Below, piece after piece: positions 13,675 through 25,436 of a stretch of DNA of 64,000 nucleotides (its first letter is position 1; each line of letters begins with the position of its first letter). The notes beneath the pieces are model-generated. The model saw only the letters and a list, made by a program, of their open reading frames with translations. It did not search any database and had not been told where the DNA came from. Source of the DNA: Amylostereum areolatum (Eukaryota > Basidiomycota > Agaricomycetes > Russulales > Stereaceae). The stretch is taken from assembly GCA_012932865.1 (NCBI GenBank), contig SAXG01000015.1, positions 248,001 through 312,000 of the forward strand, given 5' to 3'. The translations under genes were made by a program, and so were the position numbers.

Positions 13675-15549
13675 AGTACGTTTTCATAGCCATGCACGTC
13701 GCCGTCACATACTAACTCCTCCTCGCAGTGCCCGTCGAAACGGAACTCTATGACGCTCTTGGTGTGTCCCCTAACGCCAGCGAAGGTACGTCTTTGCCCT
13801 CCACACCCTACTTCAAGTGAACAAATTCTCTTCCCAGACGAGATCAAGAAAGCATATCGTAAAAAGGTAGTCAATCTTTATTGCGCTGCACAACCTCGTT
13901 TCTAACCATTCGTTTTGTAGGCCAAGGACCTTCATCCGGTATGACTCCCGGCGCCGCTGTTTGTTCCTCGAGATTGACCGTCCACTTTTCCTCATCATCA
14001 CAGGACAAAGTGCGTTATAGTTTGATGTCTATGTCTCTCTTCTCACAGTTTGGCAGAATCCCGATGACCCCACGGCCATCCAAAACTTCCAAGAGATGGC
14101 TGCCGCGTGCGACCCACGTTCCTCATCCGTCAAACTTTAACGCTGACGACCGTCAATCAGCTATGAGATCCTGAGCGATCCAGACGCAAGGGAGGCATAT
14201 GATACCTTTGGCCTTGGTGGTATTGGAGGAGGAGGACGCGGACCCGGCGGCGGTGGCGGAGCAGCCATGGATGACTTCTTCAACGACCTTTTCGGCGGCG
14301 GCGGCGGCGGCGGCGCGAAGTTCGGTTTCGACTTTGGCCCAGGTGGACCCGGAGGCGGGTTTGGCGGTCGGAAAGCTCGCGATGAAGTTATTCCGTACGA
14401 TGTCACGTTGGAAGACCTTTACAACGGGAAGAGCGTCAAGATGAATATGGAGAAGGACGTAGAGTGTGGCACCTGCAAAGGTTCAGGCGCGCGAGGAAGT
14501 GCAAAGCCAAAAAAGTGCGTGTCCTGCGAGGGCAAGGGATGGACGTTTGTCCAATCATCGGTGAATGAAATCCATACCTCGCCACCGTTGTATATTCACA
14601 CCATTTCACACGACCAGCTTGGTCCTGGCCGTATAGGCACGTCACGAACGCAATGCCACGAATGTGCATGGCCGCGGCGAAAAGCTAAAGGAGAAAGACA
14701 GGCGAGTGATCGTCGTGTGTCGCGTGTCGTGAACATAGGCTCACATTGTCGACTCGTAGGTGCAAGAAATGCAAGGGCGAACGCATTGTAAAGGAGAAAG
14801 TTCGACAAGAGATCTTCATCGAAAAGGGAATGGCGGAGGGCCAACGTATCGTTCTTCCTGGGGCTGGGGACCAAGAGGTCTCGTCTTTTTCTAATCATCC
14901 TCGCCATTTTCCTTGCTGACAACCCTGCAGCCCGGGGTGCCACCAGGGGATGTAATTTTCCTCCTCAAAACACAACAGCATTCTTCATTCGAGCGATCGG
15001 GAAATGACCTCCTGACTACGGTGCAGGTCACCTTGTCGGAGGCCCTCCTTGGGTTCGATCGGATTTTGGTCAACCATCTAGATGGTCGTGGCATCAAGGT
15101 CGCCAGCCCTGCAGGCAAGGTGATCACGTCCGGTCAGACCCTTGTTCTTCGAGGCGAAGGCATGCCCACCCACAAGAACCCGGACGTCCGCGGAAACCTA
15201 TACGTCGTGCTCGAAGTCGAAATGCCTTCCGAGCAATGGCTGCAGACCATCGACCTAAACGTGCGTTCGCCTTCGCCTTCCATTTCCTCGACTCTTCTAA
15301 CCTCTGGGGATACAGGCCCTCCAAGCCCTCCTCCCGCCGAAACGAGTGGACGTTGACCCGCAGCCAGAGATCGTGGACACTGCGGGGTACGAGGAGAGTG
15401 ACATGGTCGACGTGCGTGAACAAGCTTTCCCCGCGAGTGCAGAGTTCTTTGACAGGGCGTTTCCACCCCAGTTCGGCGACGACGAAAATGCATGGGAGGA
15501 CGAAGACGACGAGGACGGGCAGGGTGACCCCGAATGCAGAACGCAGTGA
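13675..15549 (+). CDS. DnaJ/Hsp40 co-chaperone, type I (Ydj1-like)
   Basis: Exons join(13675,13729..13785,13838..13866,13921..13938,14004..14009,14057..14106,14161..14560,14618..14701,14760..14877,14931..15260,15316..15549) give 441 residues if one extra base at 14666 is ignored. The start ATG is split: A at 13675 is spliced to TG at 13729. The J domain has TELYDALGVSPNASEDEIKK and the HPD motif, whose Asp and next Lys sit in a 6-nt exon. A Gly-rich linker follows, then zinc-finger CxxCxGxG repeats and the C-terminal substrate domain (GDQEPGVPPGDVIF, LRGEGMP). The last four residues, CRTQ, fit a farnesylation CaaX box like the CASQ of Ydj1, pointing to cytosol or membrane faces. The intron 14702-14759 is GC-AG. 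J proteins stimulate Hsp70 ATPase and deliver clients. Confidence 0.92.
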
Positions 15550-15873
15550 GCGGTTGACCATCGGAGAGGGAGCTAGGACCATACCATCTTATGACTTTGC
15601 ATATATACACCACTCACTGCGCACGTTACCCATTCATTGTCGTTACTATATTGTACTCCATCCTTTAATACTTATTAGATCTCTGCACCTTCCTGCACTT
15701 ACGAACGGACAGCGCGACTCGGAGACGCCGAGATCCATGAGTCAAATGTCAACGAGTCATCGACTCATCGTGTCACAGACTCCCTAACGCGTTTATCCAC
15801 TACCCTCAACTCATCCCGTTCAACGTTCAACCCCCACCTTTTACTTGCGTGTTCCTCCCACTCGCACTCCACT

Positions 15874-16870
15874 ATGACGACTAGACTTCCAAAACTGATC
15901 GCATTCGACCTCGAGTATGTATCAACCTCCGCTTTTCTCTGGCACTTAGATACGCGGTTTTAATGTATGGGATCAAGTGCAGTTACACCCTGTGGCCACT
16001 CTGGATCGATACTCACGTCACATGTACGTTTGGCTCCCGTTACTGTCGTCTCGTCGTCTTATGGGCCATGCAGCACCTCTGAAGCGTGACGGAGAAGCTC
16101 TGAACGAGGTTGTAGATCGGTGCGTTGACCACTACAACCGTGGATGATCCCCTGCTCATTTTCCAGGGCTTACGGCGTCTCACAGTTACGGAGAGAAGAT
16201 CTCGTTTTATCGCGAAGTTCCCCACATTCTTCACCGTTTGAGGGAAGCTGGAGTCGTTGTTGCGGCCTGTTCTCGAACATCGGCACCTCGCCTGTGAGTG
16301 GTAAAGCTCTTGCGTAGCCTGCATACGCCGACGACGTCACGACAAACAGGGCGCGGGAAGCCCTCTCTCTGCTCCTCGTCCCACCAAAAGCTGGAGAGAG
16401 GCACGGGAAAGCGACCCCGGCGATTCGGTTTTTTGATCAGATGGAAATTTACCCTGGTGCGTTCCCCCTCAAGTGGTGCGGGACTTCGTCATAATCACTT
16501 AAGTGATTACTGTAGGTTCGAAAATAACTCATTTCAAAAAATTACACAAGAAAACAGGCATACCCTACACAGAGATGGTGAGCGTCGCCTTGAGTTTCCG
16601 GCTTATGGTCGAAGTTAACCTCACTCTTCCAAGCTGTTTTTCGACGATGAGAGCCGGAATAAGGAGGTACAATCTCTAGGCATGTATGGACATTGTTTGT
16701 TTCGCGGTGAGTGCTTAAGCTGCTATTTAGGTGTTACATTTGTCCTCGTACCCGATGGCACCAATTCAAGGCTTTTCGACAAAGGAGTGGAGGAGTGGAG
16801 GCAAAGGCACCCTATAGAAGTGGTCGAAAATGCGGCAGGAGACCATGTCAGGGACGGCGAGGCTCTCTAG
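15874..16870 (+). CDS. MDP1: Magnesium-dependent phosphatase 1 (MDP-1, HAD family)
   Basis: Eight exons, join(15874..15914,15983..16023,16074..16119,16186..16293,16350..16456,16516..16577,16634..16679,16731..16870), give 196 residues. The HAD nucleophile motif is FDLDYTLWPLW (DxDxT), followed by VVAACSRTSAP (motif II Ser/Thr), then YPGSKITHFKKLHKKTGIPY with the motif III lysine, and LFFDDESRN (motif IV acidic pair). This matches MDP-1, a small eukaryotic HAD phosphatase that acts on protein tyrosines and sugar phosphates in vitro. The intron 16680-16730 has a GC donor. In the intron before exon 4, the acceptor used is the second AG (16185), because only that keeps the frame. The reading is intact from start to stop. 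Confidence 0.93.
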
Positions 16871-17508
16871 AATGCGGTTATGAAGGCTTAGGACCTTGAA
16901 TGTTGAACGCTGGACCCGCCAGTGTACTCTAGGTGCGCCTCAGCCTCTCTTCCGCATCATATCAGTAACTCGATGACCGCTTCATAGAGTTGACCCACCT
17001 GAAATAATGAATAGATGGATGGATGTACTATTGGCTGATCGTCTGCGTGCTTTACTGACGCCTCATACGATCACCACGAGCTGAAGACCTTATTACCTTC
17101 TTGTGAGAACATCCTCTCTCAGCTCACATCGGTTTCTAGGCGTCTGGTAGAAATCAGGAAGGGCTCGCTTTCCGCCCATGGTACCACAGTCCCTTCCCAT
17201 TGTCACAGCATAATGGGCCGCTCCGCAGCCTCTGGCCACATTGTCGCCTACGCCACAAGTCCCACTGGACACGCAGTATCCCAGGCCTTTGTCAACTTGC
17301 CACATAGAGGCACTAAGTGGTTCATATAAACCCTCAGGTGTTTCTGTCGATTCCGCAATATCCATCTGACTCGCTACATATCGTACCCACCCGTTCCTTC
17401 CGAATACAAATGACCCTTCACTCAAAAGTTCTCAGTATGTCCACCATCTTTCTTATTCGACATTAGGTGTTTTCATCCCTCTTCTAGATTGTCCCTACCA
17501 CCCTTAGG

Positions 17509-18673
17509 ATGCGCTGTCCGTTGCCGGACTGCCCCTTCCACCATCGCATCTACAAGGACACCAACACGACACCTCCAATGATGAGCCATGGAAGTCGGGC
17601 GATCGATACCATGCCATTTCTCTATCCTCCAACTCTCCGATTCCGCGACAGTTCGCCACCCTCACGATTTCTCATCGCTGGGGTTCCGCAGATCCCTGGA
17701 GTTCCATTTTCCGGACTTGGACTCATCGCCTACCGTTACGCCCTCGCGATGCAAACAATGCAGACTGGGACCCTTCCCCTCCACCTCTTAGGGCGGGTAT
17801 TCCTTCCGCAGTCTCCTTACCCGACCCCGATGCCACAGCCCCTGCCTCAACTACCTCAGACCCAGCAAACCGTTGGCAGCTTCAGACCAAAGAAGCTCAT
17901 ACCTTGCCTATTCTTTGCCAACGGCGGATGCGCCTACGGTGACGCCTGTTACTTGTATGTCCCCTTGGTCTTTCTGCTGCCTGTCTTGTTGTTCATGGAT
18001 TGTGCCTCTAGCATACATGACGACTGGCTATGCGACCTCCAACCTCAAGAGTTCGGCGGCCGAAAGATCAACGGGACCGTTTACTATCCTCTGCCTCCTT
18101 CAAAACCACAGTCCCCACCTCCTGTGCCGAAGCACCCTCAGCCCTCGTTCTTTAGCGGAATAAGCCCTGACGTTGTTCGCCATGTTCTCAACGACGGTCC
18201 TGCGCCTGACAGTTTCCACGTTGTTCCCAACTATAGCTACACGACAAACCCAGCCTGCTATCTCCGACACGACCAACCATCTCAATGGCATCCCTCCCAC
18301 CGTCCCTCCTGCGACGCCAGTCCTATCCGACGCCAAACTTCATTTGAATGGAGTAGAGTCTGGCAACGTCTTAGCGGCCTTATCTAACATGGTAGTGAAC
18401 GACATGCGTTCGTTCCCCCATCGGCCCTCAGCAAGCATCTCGAACGTGCCCGTGAGGAAAGGTCATGTACGTCGTATCAGCGTCGCGGTCAAGAGCGAGG
18501 CAGAGAACGCCGCCAATACTGAACAAGTGGGTGGACGTCCGGTCAGTAAACGCAGGCATGGGAAGAGCAAGGTCTGTCGTCGTTGCTTTAGTCGGCGCAC
18601 ACACTTGCTGATGCTGGCTTGCCCTTTTTAGAGCTTGGCCCTCGGACCAACGGCCAGTTTTAAATTTCCATGA
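17509..18673 (+). CDS. CCCH zinc-finger protein (5' end and one intron unresolved)
   Basis: Recognisable parts are a partial finger RCPLPDCPFHH (17509-17550) and a full CX7CX5CX3H finger starting CLFFANGGC and continuing AYGDAC. The last His of that finger comes after a 57-bp intron (17955-18011). A KINGTVYYPLPPSK block follows, and a probable last exon ends ASFKFP with a stop at 18671. A frame change near 18200-18280 implies another intron whose borders I could not fix. The true start lies upstream, since the first finger lacks its first cysteine in this frame. CCCH proteins usually bind mRNA. The conserved block and finger order resemble the gene at 47506-48998, so the two look like paralogues on the same strand 30 kb apart. 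Confidence 0.6.
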
Positions 18674-19496
18674 GGATTCGAGGAAGGCTGCGTGACGGAA
18701 GTATTGGTAACGCGTTGTGTCCTACTGCCGTCTGCTACATCATGTCTTCCCAGATCGTGCAAAAATATAATCAACGAGTTCTTGGGGCACATACCCGTCG
18801 GTTTTGCGGATGGCCCAAATCAGAACGAGGAGGACGCTCTCTCATACCTCATAAGTCGCCCTGACTGTGGTCATGCGACGTATTGGACCACAAGGCAGCA
18901 GCTTTGTTCGTGGCATTGGCGCGGCAGCCTGAGGATCGGTAAGATGCTCCCTCTCATGCTTTCTTATTGACCAATTCAGATCCTTTGTTATTGACCAGAT
19001 ATCGTGCTCGGCCCGAGCATTGTCTTGCCGACAAGAAGACCTTCGCTGGTGTGGTGTAAGTAAGGAGGCTGAGCCTCTCCGTGACTTCGCTATTCGTCAA
19101 CGCGTCACGCGCGTCAACATTCATCTGTCTCGCGCGGCCTTCGCATTCAATCAACCAATGGTACCGTGTGATTCACCGTCGGTCCGAAAAGATTGTTCCC
19201 CTATTACCTCTTGGACCGTCCTTCGAGTCTTCGACCATCTCCTGACCTTTCTAGCGACTCGACTGAATCATCTCCCGTCTTACCCAGTGATCGTGCTGAC
19301 TATTCAGCATTTAGTCCTCATCCCCGAGCGTCGTTCAGGCAGCCTTTCCGTTGACTGACAATGCGACGATCGATGTAAACGCGGTGTTGCTTCTCGTTCG
19401 TGCGGCTGCGGAAGAAAGCATATATACCGCAATGCGCTTGATATCCCCGACATCCAACAACATCCAATCCCTCCTCTCCATCTCCACTCAGACGAC
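18674..19496. other. Interval without a recognised gene
   Basis: A 92-codon frame (18692-18970, +) reads INEFLGHIPVGFADG and DALSYLISRPDCGHATYW. It looks protein-like in composition but matches no family I know, and it lies just after the CCCH gene stop. The last part is the 5' region of the FAD monooxygenase. Confidence 0.4.
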
Positions 19497-21542
19497 ATGC
19501 CTTTCAACGACCCTCCTAAGAAGACCGAACAAGAACTCAAAGACATGGGCTTTGCGGAGACGATGTCACCAGGCTCGTCGGGTATCAGCATTATCATCGT
19601 GGGCCTTGGATTTGCTGGGCTCGCATGCGCCATCGAGTCCGTGATCAAAGGCCACTCGGTCATCGTCCTCGAAAAATATGACCATGCCCGGATGCACGGT
19701 GTGTATCTCTCGCGACTCATAAACATCATCCACCAATCTGACCTTCTACTCCCTCACAGGCGACGTGGGTTTCTCCTCGATCCATTACATCAGCCTTGTT
19801 TATCGCTCCCTAGGTCATCAATTTCAACACGAACGTTGGCCGTTTCTTCATCAGATGGGGCCTCCACGACAAGTACGTCACGTCCCCCCCCTCCCGGTAC
19901 TCGCTGATCCTGACGTCCTTACCCTCCATGTCCAGGCTTTGGGCCATCGGCGGGCACCCCACAGAATTCAAGCTGCATAACCACCTCGGAGAGGTCATAG
20001 AGAACCAACATTTGCCGCACGAGCAGTACAATTCCCGCTCGTACAATGGCCATCGCGGCGAGTATTTCCAGGTCCTCTTTGAGCATGCCCGCAGCCTCGG
20101 CGTTGACATGAGGATGGGGAAGAACGTGCAAGAGTTTTGGGAGGACGATAAGGCAGGCAAGGCGGGCGTTGTTGTAGACGGGGAACGTCTGGAGGCGGAC
20201 GTCGTGGTGGGCGCGGATGGCGTGCGAAGCACCGCGCGGAAGCTTGTCCTGGTATGTTGTGTCTATCTTCCCCCCTCACTCGAATCACTCATTCGCGTCG
20301 CTCTCGTTTGCAGGGATACGATGACAAACCCAAACCCTCGGGGTATGCGATTTTTAGGGCTTGGTTCGATCCCAAAGAGGCTGGCATGGCAGAGGACCCC
20401 CTGACAGCAGATTTTACCGGCGAGGAGGACATATTTTACGGCTGGATAGGTCCATTCTGGTGTCTTTACTTATGCCTTCACCGAGCTGACGTCCGGCTAG
20501 GCCCAGATGTGCATATGCTCGCCAGTAACAGCAAGAAAGGAAATGCCATGGTTTGCGTTCTGACTCACAAGTATATCCCTTTCCCCTTCCTTGTCCTTCC
20601 AACTCATTTTCCCGTCTTCTAACCAATTCAAATCACAGAGACGACGCAGAGATAGAAGAATCCTGGTCTTTCCCTGGAAAGCGCGAAGACGCCCTCGCCG
20701 TCGTAAAGGGCTGGGATCCGCGCTGCACCGCAATTCTCTCCAAGGTGCCTAGCTTCGTCGACTGGAAGCTCGTCTACCGCGAGCCACTGCCGACGTGGCT
20801 GAGCAAGGGCGCACACTGTGCGCTCATCGGAGACGCCGCGCATCCCATTTTGCCGTAAGTTTGATTTGGCTGGCTCATATCTACCCTTCTTTCTCTATCT
20901 GTGGGGATGTCGTGGAAGGGCGGGCAGGTCGTTTGCGTGTAACTACGTCACATATTTCTTTTCTATCCTTCCTTCATTTCTCATTCCAGGGTATCTTCGG
21001 TATATCTGTTCTGCTTACATCCCTCCTTACTGCTCTTTTATCTCCCAGGACGAGCATCCAAGGCGCCTCACAGGCAATCGAAGATGGGATCACACTCGCG
21101 GTCGTACTGCAACTTTCCGGGAAGAAAAACATCCCGACCGCCCTGCGCGCGTGGGAGCATATTCGGTGCGCTCCCTCCCACTTTCCCCCACCTCGCCTCT
21201 CCCCCGAACCATGATATTGGTTTCCATCCCGCTTCCACTCGTCTCTGTCCACAGTCCCCTATCCTCGTGCCCGTCTATCCCAAGTGTCTATCCCAAGTAT
21301 CTATCGCTCACCCTGCGTCATTCCCCAGCTACCAACGCGTCCGTCGCACCCAAATCCTCGGCGAAACTACGCGTAACAAGTGGCATCGCGCAAGCCCGAC
21401 GGAGAGCGGAGAATCCCTCGACCTCCCCTTCCCTGAGTGGCTCCTCGATTTCGACGCTGAGCGACACGCGTACGAGGTGTACCAGGGCATCGCGGCGCGG
21501 ATTGAGCGAGAGGGGTACACTCTACCGGAGTTGCCAGCTTGA
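19497..21542 (+). CDS. FAD-dependent monooxygenase (salicylate-hydroxylase-like)
   Basis: Nine exons, join(19497..19698,19760..19764,19814..19872,19936..20251,20314..20449,20501..20570,20639..20854,21049..21165,21329..21542), give 444 residues. The N-terminal FAD Rossmann motif is IIIVGLGFAGLACAIE with a Glu-containing second strand (VLEKYD). The DG motif is VVVGADGVRS, and the GD motif is ALIGDAAHPILP followed by GASQAIEDG. This is the class A flavoprotein hydroxylase architecture, which uses NAD(P)H and O2 to hydroxylate small, often aromatic, substrates. Exon 2 is only 5 nt (GCGAC): it completes a Gly codon and supplies the Asp needed to continue into the conserved VINFNTNVGRFF segment. 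No secondary-metabolite genes surround it, so the substrate cannot be inferred. Confidence 0.9.
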
Positions 21543-21677
21543 ACGAAGAGAGCAGGAAAGGGAGGTTCGATCTGGGCCCTGGAGGTTTTGGGGTTGAATT
21601 GTTGTTTAGGCGATCAGGTAGACGGTTGCACAGTTCAGTAGCTCAGTTGGTCAGAGAGGGTTTTGTTGGTCGTAGGA

Positions 21678-21726
21678 AGTCTCCGTGGCTGACCTTACCA
21701 GAAGACAGTCGTTCTGGTTGTAGGTC
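21678..21726 (+). repeat. Isolated copy of the palindrome-end hairpin element
   Basis: The sequence AGTCTCCGTGGCTGACCTTA is identical to the start of the right palindrome arm at 1071. It is followed by a hairpin with the same loop, GACAGTCG. The stem here is ACCAGAA/TTCTGGT instead of ACTCAGAA/TTCTGAGT, so both sides changed together. About 35 bases upstream is TAGCTCAGTTGG, a match to a tRNA A box, but no complete tRNA could be folded. Confidence 0.7.
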
Positions 21727-22125
21727 GTAGGGTGCTATCAGAGTTCGCGATATAGTACAGTCTGTGCGATAGGTTGTATAGTAGTACCATGACCTCCGAC
21801 CGTGTCGGCGTGTATGACCTGTAAGTTGAACTCGCCTCGCGCGAAGCCGGGTTCCTTCGGTACCCGGGTTAACCCTACTCTACTTTGGTCATCGACTCAC
21901 CCTACAACTTGGCTTCAGTATTACACCGCTTCCGCCGATGAAAGCCTTAGAGGTGGCCCGTGTCGCTCTTAAGAGGGTGCACCCTAGCCAGTCACAAAAG
22001 AAATACGCCTGATTTCTCCGATAAACTAGACCAGACGAGCAACCAGAACCTACGGTACGCTTTCCAATTTCCTAGTGAGGCGGCCCATCGTGAACTCACC
22101 GGAAACATAGCCTTAGCCTTAGCCA

Positions 22126-23714
22126 CATACTAGATGACGACTCGCTGCATCTCATCATCCTTCAGGTTTACGATCAAGGTGATCTCGGACGATTCTCCCA
22201 AGTGTCGCGCCGGATTCGCCACCTATCCGAACCCGTCCTATTCAGACGTTGCAAAGTGCTCTGCGATAGACGAGAGAATTTCTTACCTTCCAATATCTGG
22301 ACCTATGTCTGGTTCGTCCATTACTTTCCAGGCGGAGCCTTGCTCATCCCTCATTACGGTGTATAGTGTGCTCATCTACGAAGGAATTGACGGAGGCACC
22401 TATCATGACTTGGAGGATGCCGGGAATGTGCATGAACTCTTACATATGCCCCACCTGCACACTGTCGTCTTTCGCAGCATTGCTTACAGCGTGCCGTGGA
22501 CAGCCATCAAGGCATGTCTTCGCGCTCCCGCACTGAGCACCCTTGGAAATAAGACACTCCCACTGGTGTCGTCCCTACACATTTCCTGTAGACGACGTTG
22601 CCGTGACCCATGTCCCCCTCAAGAAGTTCGTCTATCGTATCTACGAATGGCGGGAGATGTACGGGCGTTCGACTGTTCACCTCCCGCCTGTCGATGAAAT
22701 GGTGGCCAGCGAAACTCTATGTTTAGGCCCGCTTATCCTCCAGATGAACGACACCTATAGAGCACCTGCGGGTGCCATCGGAACCGCTAATGTACGTCCC
22801 CATGTCCGCCCGTCCCTGGCCAAGACTACGCGAGCTGTCGTTGTACGGAGCCTACCCAAAACTAGACAACCCTACCCTCTTCTTGACCCTCATTTCTATG
22901 ATGCCCCAACTCCGCCTTCTGAACCTCAGACTCTCCCGATCCCGCACCACCAAGGACACAGACATATGGCCTATGAACGCTACTATCGACAACTACACCC
23001 TCGCCCTTTTGGAAAGCTTCACGCTAGCATACCCCAGCCTTAGCGAAACAGTGTTCGCTCACCTCCCTACCCGTTTACGTCACCTTTCGATGCGAGACCA
23101 CCCTCGTTATTATCACACAATGTCCCACTTCGCCGAAATGAGGTATCCGAGAAGAGCACCCATGATCCTTGCCTCTCACTGTCTCCGCTTGTTGCGCCAG
23201 TGGCATGCTCCTCTGCTCGACAGCCTCGAGCTCGTATACCGGGAAGATAAAGACGGTGGAGCATTGTTGCGGGACGTGGTCGCCAGGTTTCCGCTGCTTT
23301 CGACCTTGGTGGTTCACAGGTATCGCGCGACTGGTGACGAGACGGATGTCAACGTGGTTTGTCCCCGAAAACATTCTGTCTCGCCATCGATCGCTCACAG
23401 CTCATTTTCAGGGACCTGTTGCGGACATTCTGGCGCTATTGAAGCATCTTCGAGTGTTGCAAGTCCACCTAGATCTTCCCAATCCCCTGACGTATGACGA
23501 TGCCAGCCGGGGCGCCGCGACGCTCACGTTCTTGAACCGTCTCGATCGCTGCGCTCAGGTATTCGCGGACAGACTGAGCGATGCACTGGAGGAGATACAC
23601 ATCCTATTCTTAGGATTGACCAATGCATACGAGGAGTGGTATGTGGATAGATCGGTCGTTGGTGCGCCAGCTGCACGCCACCCTTACCCTCCCCTCCCAC
23701 CAAAAAAAGGGTGA
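22126..23714 (+). CDS. F-box-like / LRR-type protein, possibly decaying
   Basis: Three to four frames share one recognisable architecture. An F-box-like start (DDDSLHLIILQVYDQGDLG, then FSQVSRRI) is in one frame at 22130-22350. An LLHMPHLHTVVF block is in another. Next comes VPLKKFVYRIYEWREMYGR in a third, then a long LRR-like tail (PWPRLRELSLYGAYPK) at 22772-23363. That tail continues after a clean 51-bp intron to a stop at 23712. Some frame changes may be introns, but several lack usable splice sites. Basidiomycete genomes hold many such F-box/LRR genes, substrate adaptors of SCF ubiquitin ligases, and many are degenerate. No start codon was found in frame with the F-box region. Confidence 0.5.
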
Positions 23715-24023
23715 TGTTCCTTGTCTTTACTTCAGTCTGAACTCCAAGCCTGAGGCCTGACCTGATAAAATAGGGACGGCGACATTCCTATCAATTGATT
23801 TCAACTCAAAAAATGCCGCCTGACAGCGTCCTTCAGCAGCACGCCAGAAAGTAAGGGCAGAGCACAAGGAGGGCGACTCGAAGGAGAAGGAGGGCCAGAG
23901 CCAAGGCGGAATTGGAGGGATGTGTATCGCAGGTTGCTCAGGGAGCTGATGGTAATCTATGGCCTAAGTTCATAACTCTTGAACTGGTCAAAATGCTGGC
24001 AGTACTAATGGATAACTTGAAGT

Positions 24024-24600
24024 CGAACACGGCACTCCGAGTGTCATAACTTGTGGCGTCCCTGACATGGGGTTAGGGTTAGCGGGACGAACCAATCTAA
24101 AAAAACCCCTCACGAACTCGGGCAAGCCACCACGCAGGCATGCACGAGCTGTGAGGGGAAAAAAAGAAACATCTCCCGCCCCGAAGAAAAGTACAGTAAA
24201 AAAGGAGACGCTGACTGAACGAGAAGTCCCGGGCAGACGAACGAAACCCGAAGATGGAGAACGACGAACCAGACATGAAGTGTCATCGAGCCCGTTTATG
24301 GCGGCCCCCTTAACAGTGTACCGAGTAGGGCGCAAAAGTGGCGTATCCTACTTCCGCTGGGTTCCGCCGCTGCAGACGGCAACGAAGAACAGGCGTATGC
24401 CCGAACTCCGCCTCGACTCCACACCTGAACGAGCGAAATCCCGGAAAGGCACGCACTCGGCCAGCCCGTAAGGGCGGGACACGAGGAAACGGCGGGAAAA
24501 GGGAGGTGGAAAAGGGAGGTGGAAAAGGGAGAAGCGGACGAGGGGAGACCGGGGCGGCAGTCTGGAGAGTAAACACAGAATGCTGCGCGGTATTTATACG
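24024..24600. repeat. Left arm of second inverted repeat
   Basis: Pairs with 24715-25285 in reverse complement over about 570 bp, with scattered mismatches and an 8-base indel near 24037-24044. The outer end contains GGGGTTAGGGTTAGCGG (two TTAGGG-like units). The inner end reads outward as a TATAAATA box. Weaker similarity continues a little beyond the stated end. Confidence 0.9.
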
Positions 24601-24714
24601 CATTGGTGTGGCGATGCGCGCGATCACGCGACTTGCAATAGTAATTTAACGTTCAAACTCAGCAGAATCAACAAGGACGCGACGCGTTTATCACGTGCTA
24701 CCGCCACCACAGCA
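24601..24714. other. Spacer of second inverted repeat
   Basis: 114 bp between the arms with no visible gene. It is bordered on both sides by TATAAATA boxes that point outward into the arms. Confidence 0.7.
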
Positions 24715-25285
24715 CGTATAAATACCGCGCAGCATTCTGTGTTTACTCTCCAGACTGCCGCCCCGGTCTCCCCTCGTCCGCTTCTCCCTTTTCCACCTCC
24801 CTTTTCCACCTCCCCTTTTCCCGCCGTTTCCTCGTGTCCCGCCCTTACGGGCTGGCCGAGTGCGTGCCTTTCCGGGATTTCGCTCGTTCAGGTGTGGAGT
24901 CGAGGCGGAGTTCGGGCATACGCCTGTTCTTCGTTGCCGTCTGCAGCGGCGGAACCCAGCGGAAGTAGGATACGCCACTTTTGCGCCCTACTCGGTACAC
25001 TGTTAAGGGGGCCGCCATAAACGGGCTCGATGACACTTCATGTCTGGTTCGTCGTTCTCCATCTTCGGGTTTCGTTCGTCTGCCCGGGACTTCTCGTTCA
25101 GTCAGCGTCTCCTTTTTTACCTGTACTTTTCTTCGGGGCGGGAGATGTTTCTTTTTTTTCCCCTCACAGCTCGTGCATGCCTGCGTGGTGGCTTGCCCGA
25201 GTTCGTGAGGGGTTTTTTTAGATTGGTTCGTCCGCTAACCCTAACCCTATGTCAGGGACGCCACAAGTTATGAGTGCCGTGTTCG
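24715..25285. repeat. Right arm of second inverted repeat
   Basis: Reverse-complement partner of 24024-24600. It begins CGTATAAATACCGCGCAGC and ends with CCGCTAACCCTAACCCTATG followed by the GACGCCACAAGTTATGAG block shared with the other arm. Its arms differ at single bases, so this copy pair has had time to diverge. Confidence 0.9.
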
Positions 25286-25436
25286 ATTTTCAATATTCAA
25301 TGGTCGACTTCTTGTATGGTGTACTTCTAAGCGGGGTGACAGGAAAGATAGGGTCGATATACATTCTCCGGGATGTACATACACGTAACACGGCTACACG
25401 AAATCATCTCCTTGCATCCAAACCTTCAGTCCAGGA

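Noticed and set aside
21630..21730. tRNA gene suggested by TAGCTCAGTTGG
   Set aside because: No matching acceptor stem, T arm or B box could be folded within 120 bases; kept only as an A-box-like motif near the hairpin element.
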